A DNA stretch of 64,000 nucleotides from Agapetus fuscipes (Eukaryota; Arthropoda; Insecta; Trichoptera; Glossosomatidae). Position 1 is the first letter of the stretch. Every line of letters begins with the position of its first letter. A program made the translations under genes and the position numbers. Under the pieces are notes generated by a model. It ran no database searches. It was not told the origin of the DNA and saw only the letters and a list, made by a program, of their open reading frames with translations. Below, in pieces: positions 51,566 through 62,109 of the stretch. The stretch lies in contig OX637344.1 in the NCBI GenBank assembly GCA_951799405.1, positions 16,554,001-16,618,000 of the forward strand, given 5' to 3'.

Positions 51566-51838
51566 AAACCCTAGCCGCCAACATTACAGATCAACCGCCA
51601 TTTCTCTCTGTCCTTACATACTTCTTTAATTTCATCCAGAGTCATAACCTTCTTCATACAAGCTCTGCTTTTACTATGACTTCCGAAATTACGAAATTGC
51701 GAATGAATGGAAAATCCAGAGTCATAATAAAAGGAGAGCCTGTATGAAGAAGGTTATGACTCTGTAGGAAATGAAAGAAGTATGTAAGGACGGAAAGAAA
51801 TGGCGGTTGATCTGTAATGTTGGCGGCTAGGGTTTTTA
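51566..51838. pseudogene. LINE-A fragments in a foldback (inverted ~115-bp arms)
   Basis: 51566-51681 is the complement of the LINE-A C-terminus plus start of its 3' UTR; 51720-51836 is the same sequence forward (KRRACMKKVMTL, KEVCKDGKKWRLICNVGG). Arms match closely. The forward arm continues into UTR and REP-A (51916-52165). A 5' inversion of this type is expected from twin priming. Confidence 0.8.
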
Positions 51839-52165
51839 AAATTGGAATTCAGTTTTTGAAGTCCATACATATTATTATTTGGTGTTTTTAAAAAATGTAA
51901 TTTGTCGTGTATGCTCCTTAACTTATAGGTTGGTATGCCGCTGACCACTCATGCTGTAGAAAATGGTTCACTTTGCCAATATCCCCCCTGTTTCAAGGAA
52001 GGTCGGCAATAGTTGCAGGGTGTGTGTTCATTTGATATTTAGGTTTTTACATTGTGAGTCCACATGCGGCATGTTAAAGCGCGAATTCATACGTGAAAAT
52101 GCATATAATGTGAATCCTTAATGTTACATCTTATTGCGACATAGATTAAATTAGATTAGATTGGC
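51839..52165 (+). repeat. LINE-A 3' UTR and REP-A (+), continuous
   Basis: 'gaagtccatacatattatta', 'ttttaaaaaatgtaatttgtcgtgtatg' lead directly into the REP-A head 'ctccttaacttataggttgg' and to (TTAGA)n at 52165. Confidence 0.8.
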
Positions 52166-52169
52166 CAAC

Positions 52170-52460
52170 TCCAGGTTAAATTAAACTTGGACTGAATGTT
52201 GTTTGTCTTGAGTTAAAATAACCGCATTGGGAGCAGGAACCAGGCTTCTGGGAATGAGGGCTGCCCCATACAAAGCCAGTATCGATCAGTTTTCCGACAA
52301 CAGGCACTTGATAACAAAGCCTGCAGGTTACAGGACGTAGGGGGCAATAACCGACCATCACAAAGGCCCGGTATTTTCAACGTAAGCATAGCGACTTTAT
52401 ACTCTTACGATTTTACTGGGATTCTCCTGCAATTAAACTGCACTGATTTATTGTACACGG
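52170..52460. other. Unassigned sequence
   Basis: No family match except 'ggcccggtattttcaacgtaagc', which also occurs near 41310 and (complement) 5265. A 61-residue minus-strand frame has several Cys residues (52176-52361) but no recognisable motif spacing. Confidence 0.4.
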
Positions 52461-52464
52461 GTTA

Positions 52465-52710
52465 TTCCTTGACTTATAGGTTGGTATGAGGCTGACCACC
52501 CATACTGTAAAAAATGGTTCACTTTGCCAATGTCACCCCTGTTTCAGGGAAGGTCGGCAAAAGTTGTGGGGCTTATGTTCATTTGAGGTTTGGATTTTAT
52601 TTGTAAGTACACATTCAGCATTTGTAAGCGCGAACTACACTTGTTGGTTTGTGGGCATACATCTGAGAGCTTTAAATGAATATATCCTTGCAACTTAGAT
52701 TATAGATTAT
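52465..52710 (+). repeat. REP-A copy (+)
   Basis: Head 'ttccttgacttataggttgg' to 'cttgcaacttagattatag'. Confidence 0.85.
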
Positions 52711-52715
52711 TATAT

Positions 52716-52866
52716 AGGTTGGTTCACAATTTATAATAATTGATAATATCTGCGTATATGGTATTCACGTCCAAATGTTGGATGCAACTCATACACTGAT
52801 GCCCTTTGCAGTCCGTATATATAGGTAGGTACAAGAGGGATCATTCTTGCATATTCCAGATCATTC
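52716..52866 (-). repeat. LTR-like repeat fragment (-)
   Basis: 'attgataatatctgcgtatatgg', 'gtccgtatatataggt', 'gcatattccagatcattc' match 63050-63180. Confidence 0.6.
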
Positions 52867-52867
52867 T

Positions 52868-53098
52868 TGTGTATGTTCCTTGACATATAAGTTGGTATGC
52901 GGAAAAATGGTTCAATTTGCCAATGTTACCCCTGCTTCAGGGAAGGACGGTAAGAGTTGCCGCCGGCTTATGTTCATTTGAGATTGAGTTTTTTTTATTG
53001 TATGATCACAAGCACGAACTTGTAGGTGTCTGCTTTTGAGAATGCATATAATGTGAATCTCCAATGTAACATATCTTGGAACTTAGATTATATTAAGT
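52868..53098 (+). repeat. REP-A copy (+)
   Basis: 'tgttccttgacatataagttgg' with a deletion after 'tatgcgg', then normal to 'ggaacttagattatatt'. Confidence 0.8.
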
Positions 53099-53099
53099 A

Positions 53100-53470
53100 T
53101 ATTAAGTTCCACGACCGGTTTCGCAAACAATCCGCTTGCATCCTCAGGTGGCTAAATAATTAATGAATGGTCCAGATACGGAATCAATCGTTGAGAGTGT
53201 CATCGTGTGATGGTACGAGGGAAGAAGGGGATGCAGGACGGCATGTGTGGAGTCTGTATCACCAGGGTCATTTCTTCAGAATTGCTTCCTCGGGAATATG
53301 TATGGTCAACAGAGGGGATTAATTTTGGTTCCAGGATGTTATTGATATAGTGTGTTAGTTGAAATTTTATATTTGTCAATTTTGATTATATCTAGTGCGG
53401 AGAGAACTGGTCATTACAAAATGAATGCCTCTACAATCAGTAAAATCCAAGATTCATATTTATTGCAGGC
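53100..53470 (-). mobile_element. PLE-like piece with hammerhead core (-)
   Basis: The minus strand has CTGAGGA (53141-53147), stem II tgcaagc-ggattg-tttgc and GAAA (53119-53122), then CCGG...GG and AAC. It is close to the motif at 35350-35377. The 3' flank on the plus strand (atgcctctacaatcagtaaaa) also matches that locus. The central 250 bases are unassigned. Confidence 0.6.
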
Positions 53471-53518
53471 CCAAAAAAACGCGCATTGTGTATAAGCCTT
53501 GAATGTAAATGTAATACT

Positions 53519-54060
53519 GTTACGAACTAAGGATTTTGAAGTACCCAAGCGCGCCTGAACATGTACACTAGTGTGTCGAACAATCTGGCTCTAGTATGAT
53601 GGTAATAGTAAGGTACATAGAACGGCGGTCGGGTATGAGCATTTGAGCGAGAGATCGAGTGATCTGGAATATGCAAGAATGATCCCTTTCGTACCTATAT
53701 ATACGGACTGCAAAGAGCATCAGTGGATTAGTTGCATCCAACATTTGTACGTGATTACCATATACGCAGAGATCATCAATTTCTGCAATTTGTTAACCGA
53801 ACCGTGTAAAAAAATTCTGTTGAAATAAATAATTGCAGTTTAATAAAAAGAGAACCCCATAAAAATCGTTAAAAATATATTTTAATGGAGTTCGACAAAT
53901 TTTCCGCTGAAACATTTTATAAATTACGAAATGTTTATATTTTGTAATATACCTACATATTTTTTGTTCATTACAAAGCCCGTTAAAAAGCAAACAAAAA
54001 TGAATTTAATAAAAAATATTAATGTCACATTATCTGTAATACCTTTGCAACTAAAATTAG
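53519..54060 (+). repeat. LTR-like repeat (+), most complete copy
   Basis: Begins tgttacgaactaaggatttt, has 'tcgtacctatatatacggac' (TATA-like), then 'ttccgctgaaacattttata' and 'atgtcacattatctgtaa'. It matches 62790-63200 over most of its length. No partner LTR or coding region is present. Confidence 0.5.
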
Positions 54061-54069
54061 AGATTATAG

Positions 54070-54490
54070 ATTAATTTTCACTTAAAAAGCACAAGAAAAA
54101 CAAGACCTCTGTAAGGTTCAAATGAAATATGCATTTCCTCACTGTTTTTCATTTCTATCCACGTATTTTCTTTTCGCACTCTATTGAAAAATTTCCCTAA
54201 AACATCCCTCCATCACTCAGCAAGCAGGTCTACACCCCTAATTCCGGTTAAAAATTTATACCCTCGCCGTATTATAGCGCCCAACCCTAGTTCTTGTATC
54301 AAACCTGAAGCAAGCAGGTACAACTTGTGTTGATCAATATTCGTCATTAAATCGAGGATGTATTGCAAAACGATCGAGTACTGCAACACTGCATTTTTTT
54401 GTCTGAGCCGTCGTGCAGAGAGAGTGTCTCCTGACGTCACTAATTCCCATCGGCTTCTCTTTTAAAATGATGTAACAAAGTAGTTAAAAA
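54070..54490. other. Unassigned sequence
   Basis: No family match. The 75-residue minus-strand frame at 54213-54440 has no recognisable motif. Confidence 0.4.
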
Positions 54491-54534
54491 TTATAGGCAC
54501 AAAGTAAAAACAAATTTTCAAAACCAAAGAAACA

Positions 54535-54900
54535 ATACGTATTTTTTCCCCATTGAAACCATGCAGTCTACTTTATTATCACTGGTATTACAAAGCCCTG
54601 CTACTTTTGCTGACCTTCTCTGAAATAAGGGTGACATTGGTAAAGTGAACCATTTATTATGACGCTCACACCCCATAGAGTAAAAATACTGTAAAAAAAT
54701 GGTTCTCTTTGTCAATGTCACCTCTGTTTCAGGGAAGGTGGTAAGAGTTACAGGGCTTATATTCACATGAGATTAGGTATTTAAATTGTGAGCCCACATG
54801 CGGCATGCTTTTAGGGCGAACTTATACGTGTCTGCTTGTGGGAACGCATTTAATATGAATCTCAAATGTTATACATCTTTGCATTTTTTTTTGTTGCAAT
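54535..54900. repeat. L2-like fragment, then head-to-head REP-A pair
   Basis: 54510-54575 matches the region just before the L2-like ORF at 33210-33275. 54590-54650 is REP-A (-) and 54685-54885 REP-A (+), head to head. Confidence 0.7.
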
Positions 54901-54904
54901 TATC

Positions 54905-55225
54905 TTACTCATTATAAAATCACGTGACGTACTTTGGGGCGGACGAATAAAAAGGTAATGCTGTATTTTTTAAGGAGAATCGATTGTTTTAAGTTCACGA
55001 CCTCTAGGCTCGCCCGATACTCGCTACAGGCAAGTCCGCAGTGACAAAACAGGTCAAGCGATGATACTCGTATAGTGGGTCGAAACATTTATTATATACG
55101 AATATTAAGTATCGTATTTAACGAGTATCGAAGGCAAGTTTTAATATTAATTTATAAACATTTTTTTTTAAATTAATGGACATATTCCATAACAAAATAT
55201 ATTAATAAATGTATGCATTAAAGTA
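54905..55225. other. Intergenic sequence, nothing recognised
   Basis: No coding or repeat signal is seen. Confidence 0.45.
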
Positions 55226-55227
55226 AT

Positions 55228-55592
55228 TCCTTGAATTATTGGTTGGTATGGCACTGACCACCCATACTGTAAAAAAATGGTCTTTTGCCAATGTCCCTCC
55301 TGTTATAGGGAAGGTCAGCAAAAGTTGCTGGGTTTATGTTCATTTGACGTTTGGTTTCAATGTGTAAGTACACATTCAGCATTTGAATGCACGAACTTTC
55401 ACATGTCTGTTTAAGCGCATGTATTTGATATAATGCTGAATGTGTACTTAAAAACTAAAATCTAAGCCTCAAATGAACATACGTCCTGCAACTTTGGCCA
55501 ACCTTTTCTGAATCAGGTTTGATATTGGCAAAATGAACCATCTTTTACAGTATGGGTGGTCAGCCTCACATCAATCTATTAGTCAAGGAATA
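55228..55592. repeat. Inverted REP-A pair
   Basis: 55228-55430 is REP-A (+) up to 'gcatgtatttgatata'. It continues at once as REP-A (-) from 'atgctgaatgtgtactta' to 'caatctattagtcaaggaat'. Both copies lack tails at the join. Confidence 0.75.
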
Positions 55593-55679
55593 CAAATAAT
55601 AAATAACATTCAGGTATATAAAAACAACAAAAACTTAAAAAGAAATCTGTACACAAAAATATAACACAATTCTAATTAT

Positions 55680-55775
55680 TTTTATTACTATTTCTGACAC
55701 CCGCGGTGGGAATCAAACGCAAGCTCTTGGCATTGAATGCATGCGCTCTACCAACTGAGCTATCAACTATACCAG
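55680..55775 (-). mobile_element. SINE-G head (-)
   Basis: 'ctctaccaactgagctatcaac' (A-box complement) and 'gtgggaatcaaacgcaagc' (B-box complement, two changes). Confidence 0.7.
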
Positions 55776-55779
55776 TGGT

Positions 55780-56095
55780 GTAGCGAAGCCAATAAAAATG
55801 TAAATACGCTACCATTAAAAAAGTCTTTGAAAGTCGTCGGTTGAACAAGTGTTTTTCCACCCTCATATATGTCGGTGTTTTTCGGGAGAAAAAACAATGG
55901 CACGCGTCACTGGGCGATATGTAAAATAAGGAATCGCGTGAGACATTTGAATTCTAAAACCATTCTCCGAACTGTGATGAAGGGATACATCGAAAGTTGA
56001 AATAAGTAGAGTTGTATAAAACCAAAGATCGCATTCCAGGATTTTAAAATATATTTACAATAATAATAACTACACAGTTAAAATGTATTAATCGG
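55780..56095. other. Unassigned sequence
   Basis: No recognised element or ORF. Confidence 0.45.
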
Positions 56096-56099
56096 AAAT

Positions 56100-56215
56100 T
56101 AGATGAGCCGTTATAAGAAAACTTACATTATTCTTGACGTTTCGTTAGCGACGTAGCTAACATCTTCAGGAGACACTCTCTCTGCTCCACGACTGAGGAT
56201 TCTGATGACCTCACT
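56100..56215 (-). mobile_element. PLE-like fragment with canonical hammerhead core (-)
   Basis: The minus strand reads CTCCTGAAGATGTTAGCTAC GTCGCTAACGAAACGTC: CUGAAGA (56163-56169), stem II gttagc/gctaac and GAAA (56140-56143). All conserved core bases are present. No PLE coding sequence remains. Confidence 0.65.
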
Positions 56216-56274
56216 TTTTAAATATAATCAGGTACTGAAATAAATAACTAAATTGTTAATATTTATTGTCACTG

Positions 56275-56500
56275 TCCTTGACTAATTAGTTTCAGGTATG
56301 AGACTGATCCCCCATTCTGTAAAAAATGGTTCACTTTTCCTATGTCACCTCTGTTTCAGGGCGGGAAGAGTGGATGGATTTATGTTAATTTGAAATTTGT
56401 TATTTTATTATTTTGATGTACTCATGCAATATGCGTATCCGTGAACTTACACGTGTTTGCTTTTAAAAAAAAACATTTTATATTAATCTTCAATATTAAT
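56275..56500 (+). repeat. Diverged REP-A copy (+)
   Basis: 'tccttgactaattagtttcagg' to 'ttcaatattaatatcc'; the tail is replaced by the next LINE-A fragment. Confidence 0.65.
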
Positions 56501-56502
56501 AT

Positions 56503-56890
56503 CCAGAGTCATAATAAAAGGAGAGCCCGTATGAAGAAGGTTCTGACTCTGGAGGCAATGAAGGAAGTATGTAAGGACAGAAAGAAATGGCGGTTTATCT
56601 GTGACGAATAAAAATGTAATTTGTTGTGTACGTACCGTGACTTAAAGGTTGGTATGCGGCTGACCACCCATGCTGTAAAAAATGGTTCACTTTACCAATG
56701 TCACCTCTGTTGTAGGGAAGGTCGGCAAGAGTCGCAGGGTGTATGCTCATTTGAGATTTAGCTTTGTATATTGTAGGATAACATGCGGCATGTTTAAGTG
56801 CGAACTTATACGTGCCTGTTTGTGAAAATGCATATAATGTGAATCTCTAATGTTACATATATTTTGCAACTTAGATTAGATTACATTAGA
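56503..56890 (+). mobile_element. LINE-A 3' end with REP-A (+)
   Basis: 'ccagagtcataataaaaggagagcccgtatgaag' (IQSHNKRRARMKK) to 'gaaatggcggtttatctgtg', a shortened UTR ('aataaaaatgtaatttgttgtgtacg'), then REP-A from 'accgtgacttaaaggttgg' to (TTAGA)n at 56885. Confidence 0.8.
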
Positions 56891-57149
56891 ATACATTTTC
56901 GCAACTCAGATTTTTGAAATGTTTGTTTACATTTTTTTTTACCCTTTACCGCCAATTTCTGTAAGATTAAATATCCCTAGGCATGTTATTTGAATAAATA
57001 TTCATCCCTCGCATGTATTCTGATTGTCTCTTAGAAATCTCCGCCCGGCGTTAAAAATCTATTTCCTATATTCGTTCCGACACCATGCCACCCCGGCGTA
57101 CCCTTAAAAGTGCTCCACACACGTGGTTAGTGGCAAGTAGTTGCGGTAA

Positions 57150-57420
57150 CTTGCAAGTGGTTAGTGTTGATGTTGAAAAAGAATGGGAAGATGACACCTA
57201 TAAGAAGAGTTAACACAATGTTAGGAGAGCGTGCATTTGCAGTTGCTGGCACTCTGGCCTGGAACCCCCTGCTACATCATGTGAGAGAGCTAGAGGACCA
57301 TGGAATGTTCCGGAACGCACTGAAGACAAGCAAATTTCTAGCATCGTTTGCACCGGCGCCCTTGGAGTGACTACATCACAAAACGGCGCTATAAAGAAAT
57401 CATCAACTCATCATCATCAT
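57150..57420 (+). pseudogene. L2/CR1-like LINE C-terminus, second fragment
   Basis: 68 residues: MTPIRRVNTMLGERAFAVAG TLAWNPLLHHVRE, then FRNALKTSKF. It follows the 'R....GERAF.VAG..AWN.LP..VR' pattern of L2/CR1 tails. After the stop, acatcacaaaacggcgct and aaagaaatcatc echo the shared LINE/SINE-B 3' end. Ends in (ATC)n. Confidence 0.75.
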
Positions 57421-57660
57421 GAAGGGAACTTGAGAATAGGGTGTGTAAGGGAAAGCAAGTGGTCGGTGCAATAGGAAGAATAGCAAAGAACAAGCGATTG
57501 GATCTGAGAATGGCGGTACACAATGGCATACTGTTACCGACTTTGATGTACGGAAGTGAAGAATGGACAGTGAATGATAGCGAGATGAGTAAAGTGTGCA
57601 CGGTGGAAATGAAGCATTTGAGAAGCATGACAGAAAAAATACTGTTGATTTTTTATAGAA
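57420..57660 (+). pseudogene. LINE RT thumb-region fragment
   Basis: A frame of about 70 residues: VCKGKQVVGAIGRIAKNKRL, MAVHNGILLPTLMYGSEEWT and VNDSEMSKVCTVEMKHLRSM. It retains the intact YGSEEWT motif that the copy at 13490-14065 has lost. It stops at a junction with another repeat (57665). Confidence 0.8.
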
Positions 57661-57664
57661 GTGA

Positions 57665-57930
57665 CTGGTAGGAATCCGGACGGGGGGATAGGAAACAAGA
57701 ATAAAAGAGGGACACCGCAGAGGACCACAACTCGCAGAAATCAAAGTCTTAGTTTTTAACACGCAATATATTAGTCAAAATTTACAGACGCCACAAAACC
57801 AACCTTTTTGGTCGGAGAGAGCTTCCATACAAAATGACAGACTACACTAAAAGCCTTCTTTTTCTTTTTACTTCTGAAAGCTATTAGAGCTTTCTTTCCT
57901 ATTTGTCAAGCTGTCAGGCTAAATTCAGAC
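57665..57930 (+). repeat. Interspersed repeat shared with 50840-51160
   Basis: 'gaggaccacaactcgcagaaatcaaa' and the following 'aacacgc' region match 50925-50970; later parts diverge. Confidence 0.5.
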
Positions 57931-57944
57931 CAGTGATACATACA

Positions 57945-58155
57945 GACCAGGTTCACTTTGGCAATGTCACCCCTGTCTCAGGGAAGGACGGCAAGAGTTG
58001 CAGGGTGTATGTCCATTTGAGATTTGGTTTTAATGTTGTAGGTTCACATGAGGCATGTGCAAGCGCGAACTTGTACGTGTCTGGTTGTGAGAATGCATGT
58101 AATGTGAATCTCCAATGTAACATATCTTTGCAACTTAGATTAGATTAGATTAGAC
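57945..58155 (+). repeat. REP-A copy (+), head missing
   Basis: 'ggttcactttggcaatgtcacccctgtctcagg' to (TTAGA)4. Confidence 0.85.
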
Positions 58156-58159
58156 ACAT

Positions 58160-58545
58160 AAATATTTTTTTGCAGATTTGTGTGAACACCTTTTCTTATG
58201 TTCACTCACACCCGTGTGGCCACTCAAGCGGAATATTGAGCGTGAGCCCTGTGTGTGTGTGTGTGTTTGTAGGGAGAAGTGTGACGAATACGTGGCGCAT
58301 GTAGTGACGACTCATTGGCGCATACCTACATCGCAATATGTTAAAACAGTACCTATGTAATATATTATATAGACAAATATTACAATTAACAAAACTTCAA
58401 AGTTTGCAGAGAGCCACAACTATTTTCTTGCCAACAATATGTATGTAAATAGCGTCGACAATAAAAACAAAAACATGTGGAGTACAAGCACATATACAAG
58501 GTGAATACAAGTGAGGCTGAGAGATAGAATCGGTGCCTAAAAATC
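58160..58545. other. Intergenic sequence with a short (GT)n
   Basis: tgtgtgtgtgtgtgtttg at about 58250. Nothing else is recognised. Confidence 0.5.
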
Positions 58546-58549
58546 TAGA

Positions 58550-59035
58550 TCTAAATCTAAGCTGCAAAGATATATATCATTTAAGATTCATATTAAACGC
58601 ATTCCCACAAGCAGACATGTATAAGTTTGCTAACACATGCCGCATGTGGACCTACAATATAAAAACCCAATCTCAAATGAACAACTGCAACTCTTGCCGA
58701 CCTTCCCTGAAACAGGGGTGACATTGGCAAAGTGAACTATTTTTTACAGATGGGTGGTCAGCCGCATACCAACCTATAAGTCAAGGACCATACACAACAA
58801 ATTACATTTTTAATATCAACAAATTATAACATGTATGGACATCAAAACTAACAGAAAACAAATTCTAATTTTAAAAACCCTAGCCGCCAACATCACCGAT
58901 CCATCGCCATTTCTTTCTGTCCTTAACACACTTTTTTCATTTCCTCCAGAGTCATAACCTTCTTCATACAGGCTCTCCTTTTATTATGACTCTGGATATT
59001 CCATTCATTCGCAATTTCGGAAATTTGATACAATT
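58550..59035 (-). mobile_element. LINE-A 3' end with REP-A (-), best-preserved junction
   Basis: Minus strand: LINE-A C-terminus (NEWNIQSHNKRRACMKKVMT, near 59010-58950), end of ORF, 'gttggcggctagggttttta', 'gatgtccatacatgttataa', 'aaaatgtaatttgttgtgta', REP-A head at 58786 and REP-A body to 58555. Confidence 0.8.
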
Positions 59036-59112
59036 AATAATATTTGCATGTGGAGCTAAAGAGCCGCAGGTTGCCGACCCCTGCCCTAGACACATGGACC
59101 CATGACTTTTTG

Positions 59113-59370
59113 CTGCCTTAGTTCTTGTTTGCCGTATAGATCACTAACCTAATTTTACATGAGCAATGTTTGTATGTGTACTGGACCAATGTGTCTTATG
59201 AAAACAGGAAATTGATTTAAAAAATATGTACAACAACTCTCACATTATCGAGTTTTACGCTTTTTCTTAGCTCAGATTGTGTAGAATTTGATTCTTAAGA
59301 CAATTGCATTAAAAAGTCATATTTGACAGAACTGGTCTATACGGCAAACAAGAACTGAGGGAGCGTTTTG
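59113..59370. mobile_element. MITE-D copy 2
   Basis: Ends 'gttcttgtttgccgtatagatca' and (inverted) 'tggtctatacggcaaacaagaac', with the inner pair gtgtcttatga / ttcttaagaca. Same layout as 2015-2269. Confidence 0.8.
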
Positions 59371-59642
59371 TCGGCCGGAAAAAGTCAAATTTCAAACATC
59401 CACGTAAAAAACGTTCCGATCCCATTCATATACCTGATTAGAATGAATCCTCAATTTGCCTGCAAATTGATTGCCATTTATTATTTGATCTCTTAAAAAA
59501 AGACGTACAATAAATCCCTTAGAGTAATCGACTTATCAGGGACGAGAATCCCGTGGAGGCAAATGAACCAACTCGGTAGGAAACATTTAATGTGTGTAGA
59601 TATGTGTTAAAGTACAAAATTTAATATCTATCTACGTATACG

Positions 59643-59918
59643 TATAGTTCCTTGACTTATAAGTTGGTATGCGGCTGACGCCCCATGCTGTAAAAAATGC
59701 TTCACTTTGCCAATGTCACCCCTGTTTCAGGGAAGGACGGCAAGAGTGGCAAGAGTTGCAGGGTGTATGCCCATTTGAGATTTGAGTTTTTATGTTGTAG
59801 GTTCACATGTGGCATGTGCAAGCGCGAACTTGTACGTGTCTGCTTGTGAGAATGCATATAATGTGAATCCCTAATGTAACATATCGTTGCAACTTAGATT
59901 AGATTAGATTATACGAGA
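59643..59918 (+). repeat. REP-A copy (+), complete
   Basis: Head 'ttccttgacttataagttgg' to (TTAGA)3; 'ggcaagagt' is duplicated in the middle. Confidence 0.85.
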
Positions 59919-59944
59919 AAAATTAGTTGAAAACATTTATTAAC

Positions 59945-60165
59945 ATTCAAAATTCATATTGAATGCATGCCTACAAACTGTCACGTGTAAGTTCGCGCCC
60001 ACAAATGCTGTATGTGTACTTAAAATTTAAGATCCAAACCTCAAATGTAAGCCCTGAAACTTTTGCCGACTTTCCATGTAACAGGAGTGACGTTGGTAAA
60101 GTGAACGATTTTCCACAGCATGTGTGGTCAGCCTTATATGTACCAGCCTATAAGACAAGGAAATT
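59945..60165 (-). repeat. REP-A copy (-)
   Basis: 'gaatgcatgcctacaaactg' to 'agcctataagacaaggaa'. Confidence 0.75.
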
Positions 60166-60307
60166 TTTCATTAAAAAATTTGGTTCATTTTCACTCTGAA
60201 TGAAAAAAAAAAGTATGCAATGAACAAAAAAATATGACCTTTTAATTTCAATATATATTTGCAACTTAGATTAAAGCTTGAAGATATAGACTAACATTTT
60301 TTATTGA

Positions 60308-60630
60308 AACCATGTCCGGTCGATAACTCAGTTGATAGAGTGCTTACATTCCGCATGCCGAGAGCTCAGGTTAGAATCCCTCCGAGGGTGTCAGAAGTGA
60401 TTTCCCGTTTTGGTGTTTATTTCAAAAACCCAAAATAAAATACCGGCAAGGCTTACTCAGCCTGAAATGAGTACCAGCCCCCTCGAGAGCTGGGAAACCC
60501 CCACTCCAACTGAAGTGGTCGGCGTAAGGCCGGCCCCCTTACCTGTAAACATACATAGTTTCCACTCACCACACGCAAAATCCTTCGGGGCAATAAGTTA
60601 CACTATATGCGTAGATTAGTTGCGTTTATG
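60308..60630 (+). mobile_element. SINE-G (+), full copy
   Basis: Head 'ccggtcgataactcagttga', B box degraded (ggttagaatcc), body 'gcttactcagcctgaaatgagtaccagcc', end 'tacactatatgcgtagattagttgcg'. Confidence 0.8.
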
Positions 60631-60864
60631 CAAAAAAAAAAAATTAAAACAATAGTTTATGCTGAAATAAAAAAAAAAATTCACCCTAAGTAATAGCCTG
60701 AAGGGTCAAAAAGGGCATAGGTGATGTGTAGAGATTTATCTTGTTTTGGATATTGACCGTTATTTAGTGCTAAAGCGTAATGAAGTACAGCTTTGATTTA
60801 TGAAAGCAGACATGTCCACAATATTGATTTTCAAAAAAAATTATATATAAATCTACATATACTG

Positions 60865-61310
60865 TTCTTTACTAATAGGTTGGTATCTATGAGACTGACC
60901 ATGCATCCTGTAAAAAATAGTTTGCTTTGTCAAAGTGAACCAATCTTTTATCTAAGTTGCAAGGATATATTAACATTCAAAGCTCATATATCAAATGCAT
61001 GCCCACAAGCAAACACGTGTAAGTTCGCGCTTACAAATTCTAATGTGTACTTACAAATTAAAATTTAAACCTCAAATGAAAATAAAACTTGCAGCTCTTG
61101 CCGACCGTCCCTGAAACAGGGGGGACATTGGCAAAGTTAATCATTTTATACAGCATGGGCGGTAAGGCAAAAACCAACTTGTAAGTTAAGGAACATAGAC
61201 AAAAAGTTCCAAATTTGGAAATCACAAATAATAGTATTTATAAACATCAAAACAAATACAGAATCCAAAATTTTTATTTAAAAAACCCTAGTCCTAGCCG
61301 CATTACATTC
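60865..61310. repeat. Inverted REP-A pair plus LINE-A 3' UTR
   Basis: 60865-60950 is a REP-A head (+). It is followed by REP-A (-) 60950-61190 from 'atctaagttgcaaggatat' to 'cttgtaagttaagg', and then by LINE-A UTR on the minus strand (complement of 'gatgtttataaatacta') up to the complement of 'gcggctaggactaggg' at 61285-61300. Confidence 0.7.
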
Positions 61311-61567
61311 TAATCTAATCTAATCTAAGCTGCAAAGATATATATCATTTAAGATTTATATTAAATGCATTCCCACAAGCAGATATGTATAATTTCGCGC
61401 TAGCACATGCCGCATGTGGACCTACAATATAAAAACCCAAGCTCAAATGATCATAAGCCTTGCAACTCTTGCCGTCCTTCCCTGAAACAGAGGTGACATT
61501 GGCAAAGTGAACCAATTTTTTACAGTATGGGTGGTCAGCCGCATAACAACCTATAAGTCAAGGAACA
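61309..61567 (-). repeat. REP-A copy (-), complete
   Basis: From (TCTAA)4 to 'acctataagtcaaggaac'. Very close to 37926-38199 and 45208-45468, so probably a young subfamily. Confidence 0.85.
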
Positions 61568-61569
61568 TA

Positions 61570-62100
61570 TTCATATTCCTAGACTAGAATCACACTATAT
61601 TAGAGCTCAAACCACAAGGGAGTATATATGTGGAGATAAGACTATTAAAGATCTCTACAAAGACTTTACAGGGTTGCAAACTCTAAGTAGTAAAGAAGTT
61701 GTAAAGAAAGAGATGCCACATTACATTACATTACAGATCAACCGCGATTTCTATACACAACTTTAAAAAATATTATATACCTACTCAATCATTTGTGGCT
61801 CGATCCATCGCATTATTCATTATTTTCCTCAGGTCCTTAACCCTCGCATAACCAGATAACCTTTATTTAAATAAATAAGGGCAGAATCACCGGCCTGTGG
61901 TCTCCTTGTTGTTTATTTTACATCCTTCTGTACAGAGTTCGCCCGATGGCCAGATGGCTGTGTTTGCTTACCCGCGCTGTGGTCGTGGGGTCGAATCCTC
62001 TCTAAATAATTAAAGTAGTGAAAGTGATTCGTGAAACTCATCCCAGGGTTAACGGACGAAATAGAAACAAATTTTAGGTTAAAGGGTCTTTTAGATTATT
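61570..62100. other. Unassigned sequence with a lone tRNA-like SINE head
   Basis: 'gttcgcccgatggccagatgg' and 'gtggtcgtggggtcgaatcc' at 61937-61999 have A- and B-box spacing and may be a fourth SINE family. 61735-61750 has a LINE-A scrap (acattacagatcaaccg). Confidence 0.45.
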
Positions 62101-62109
62101 TTACCCTTA

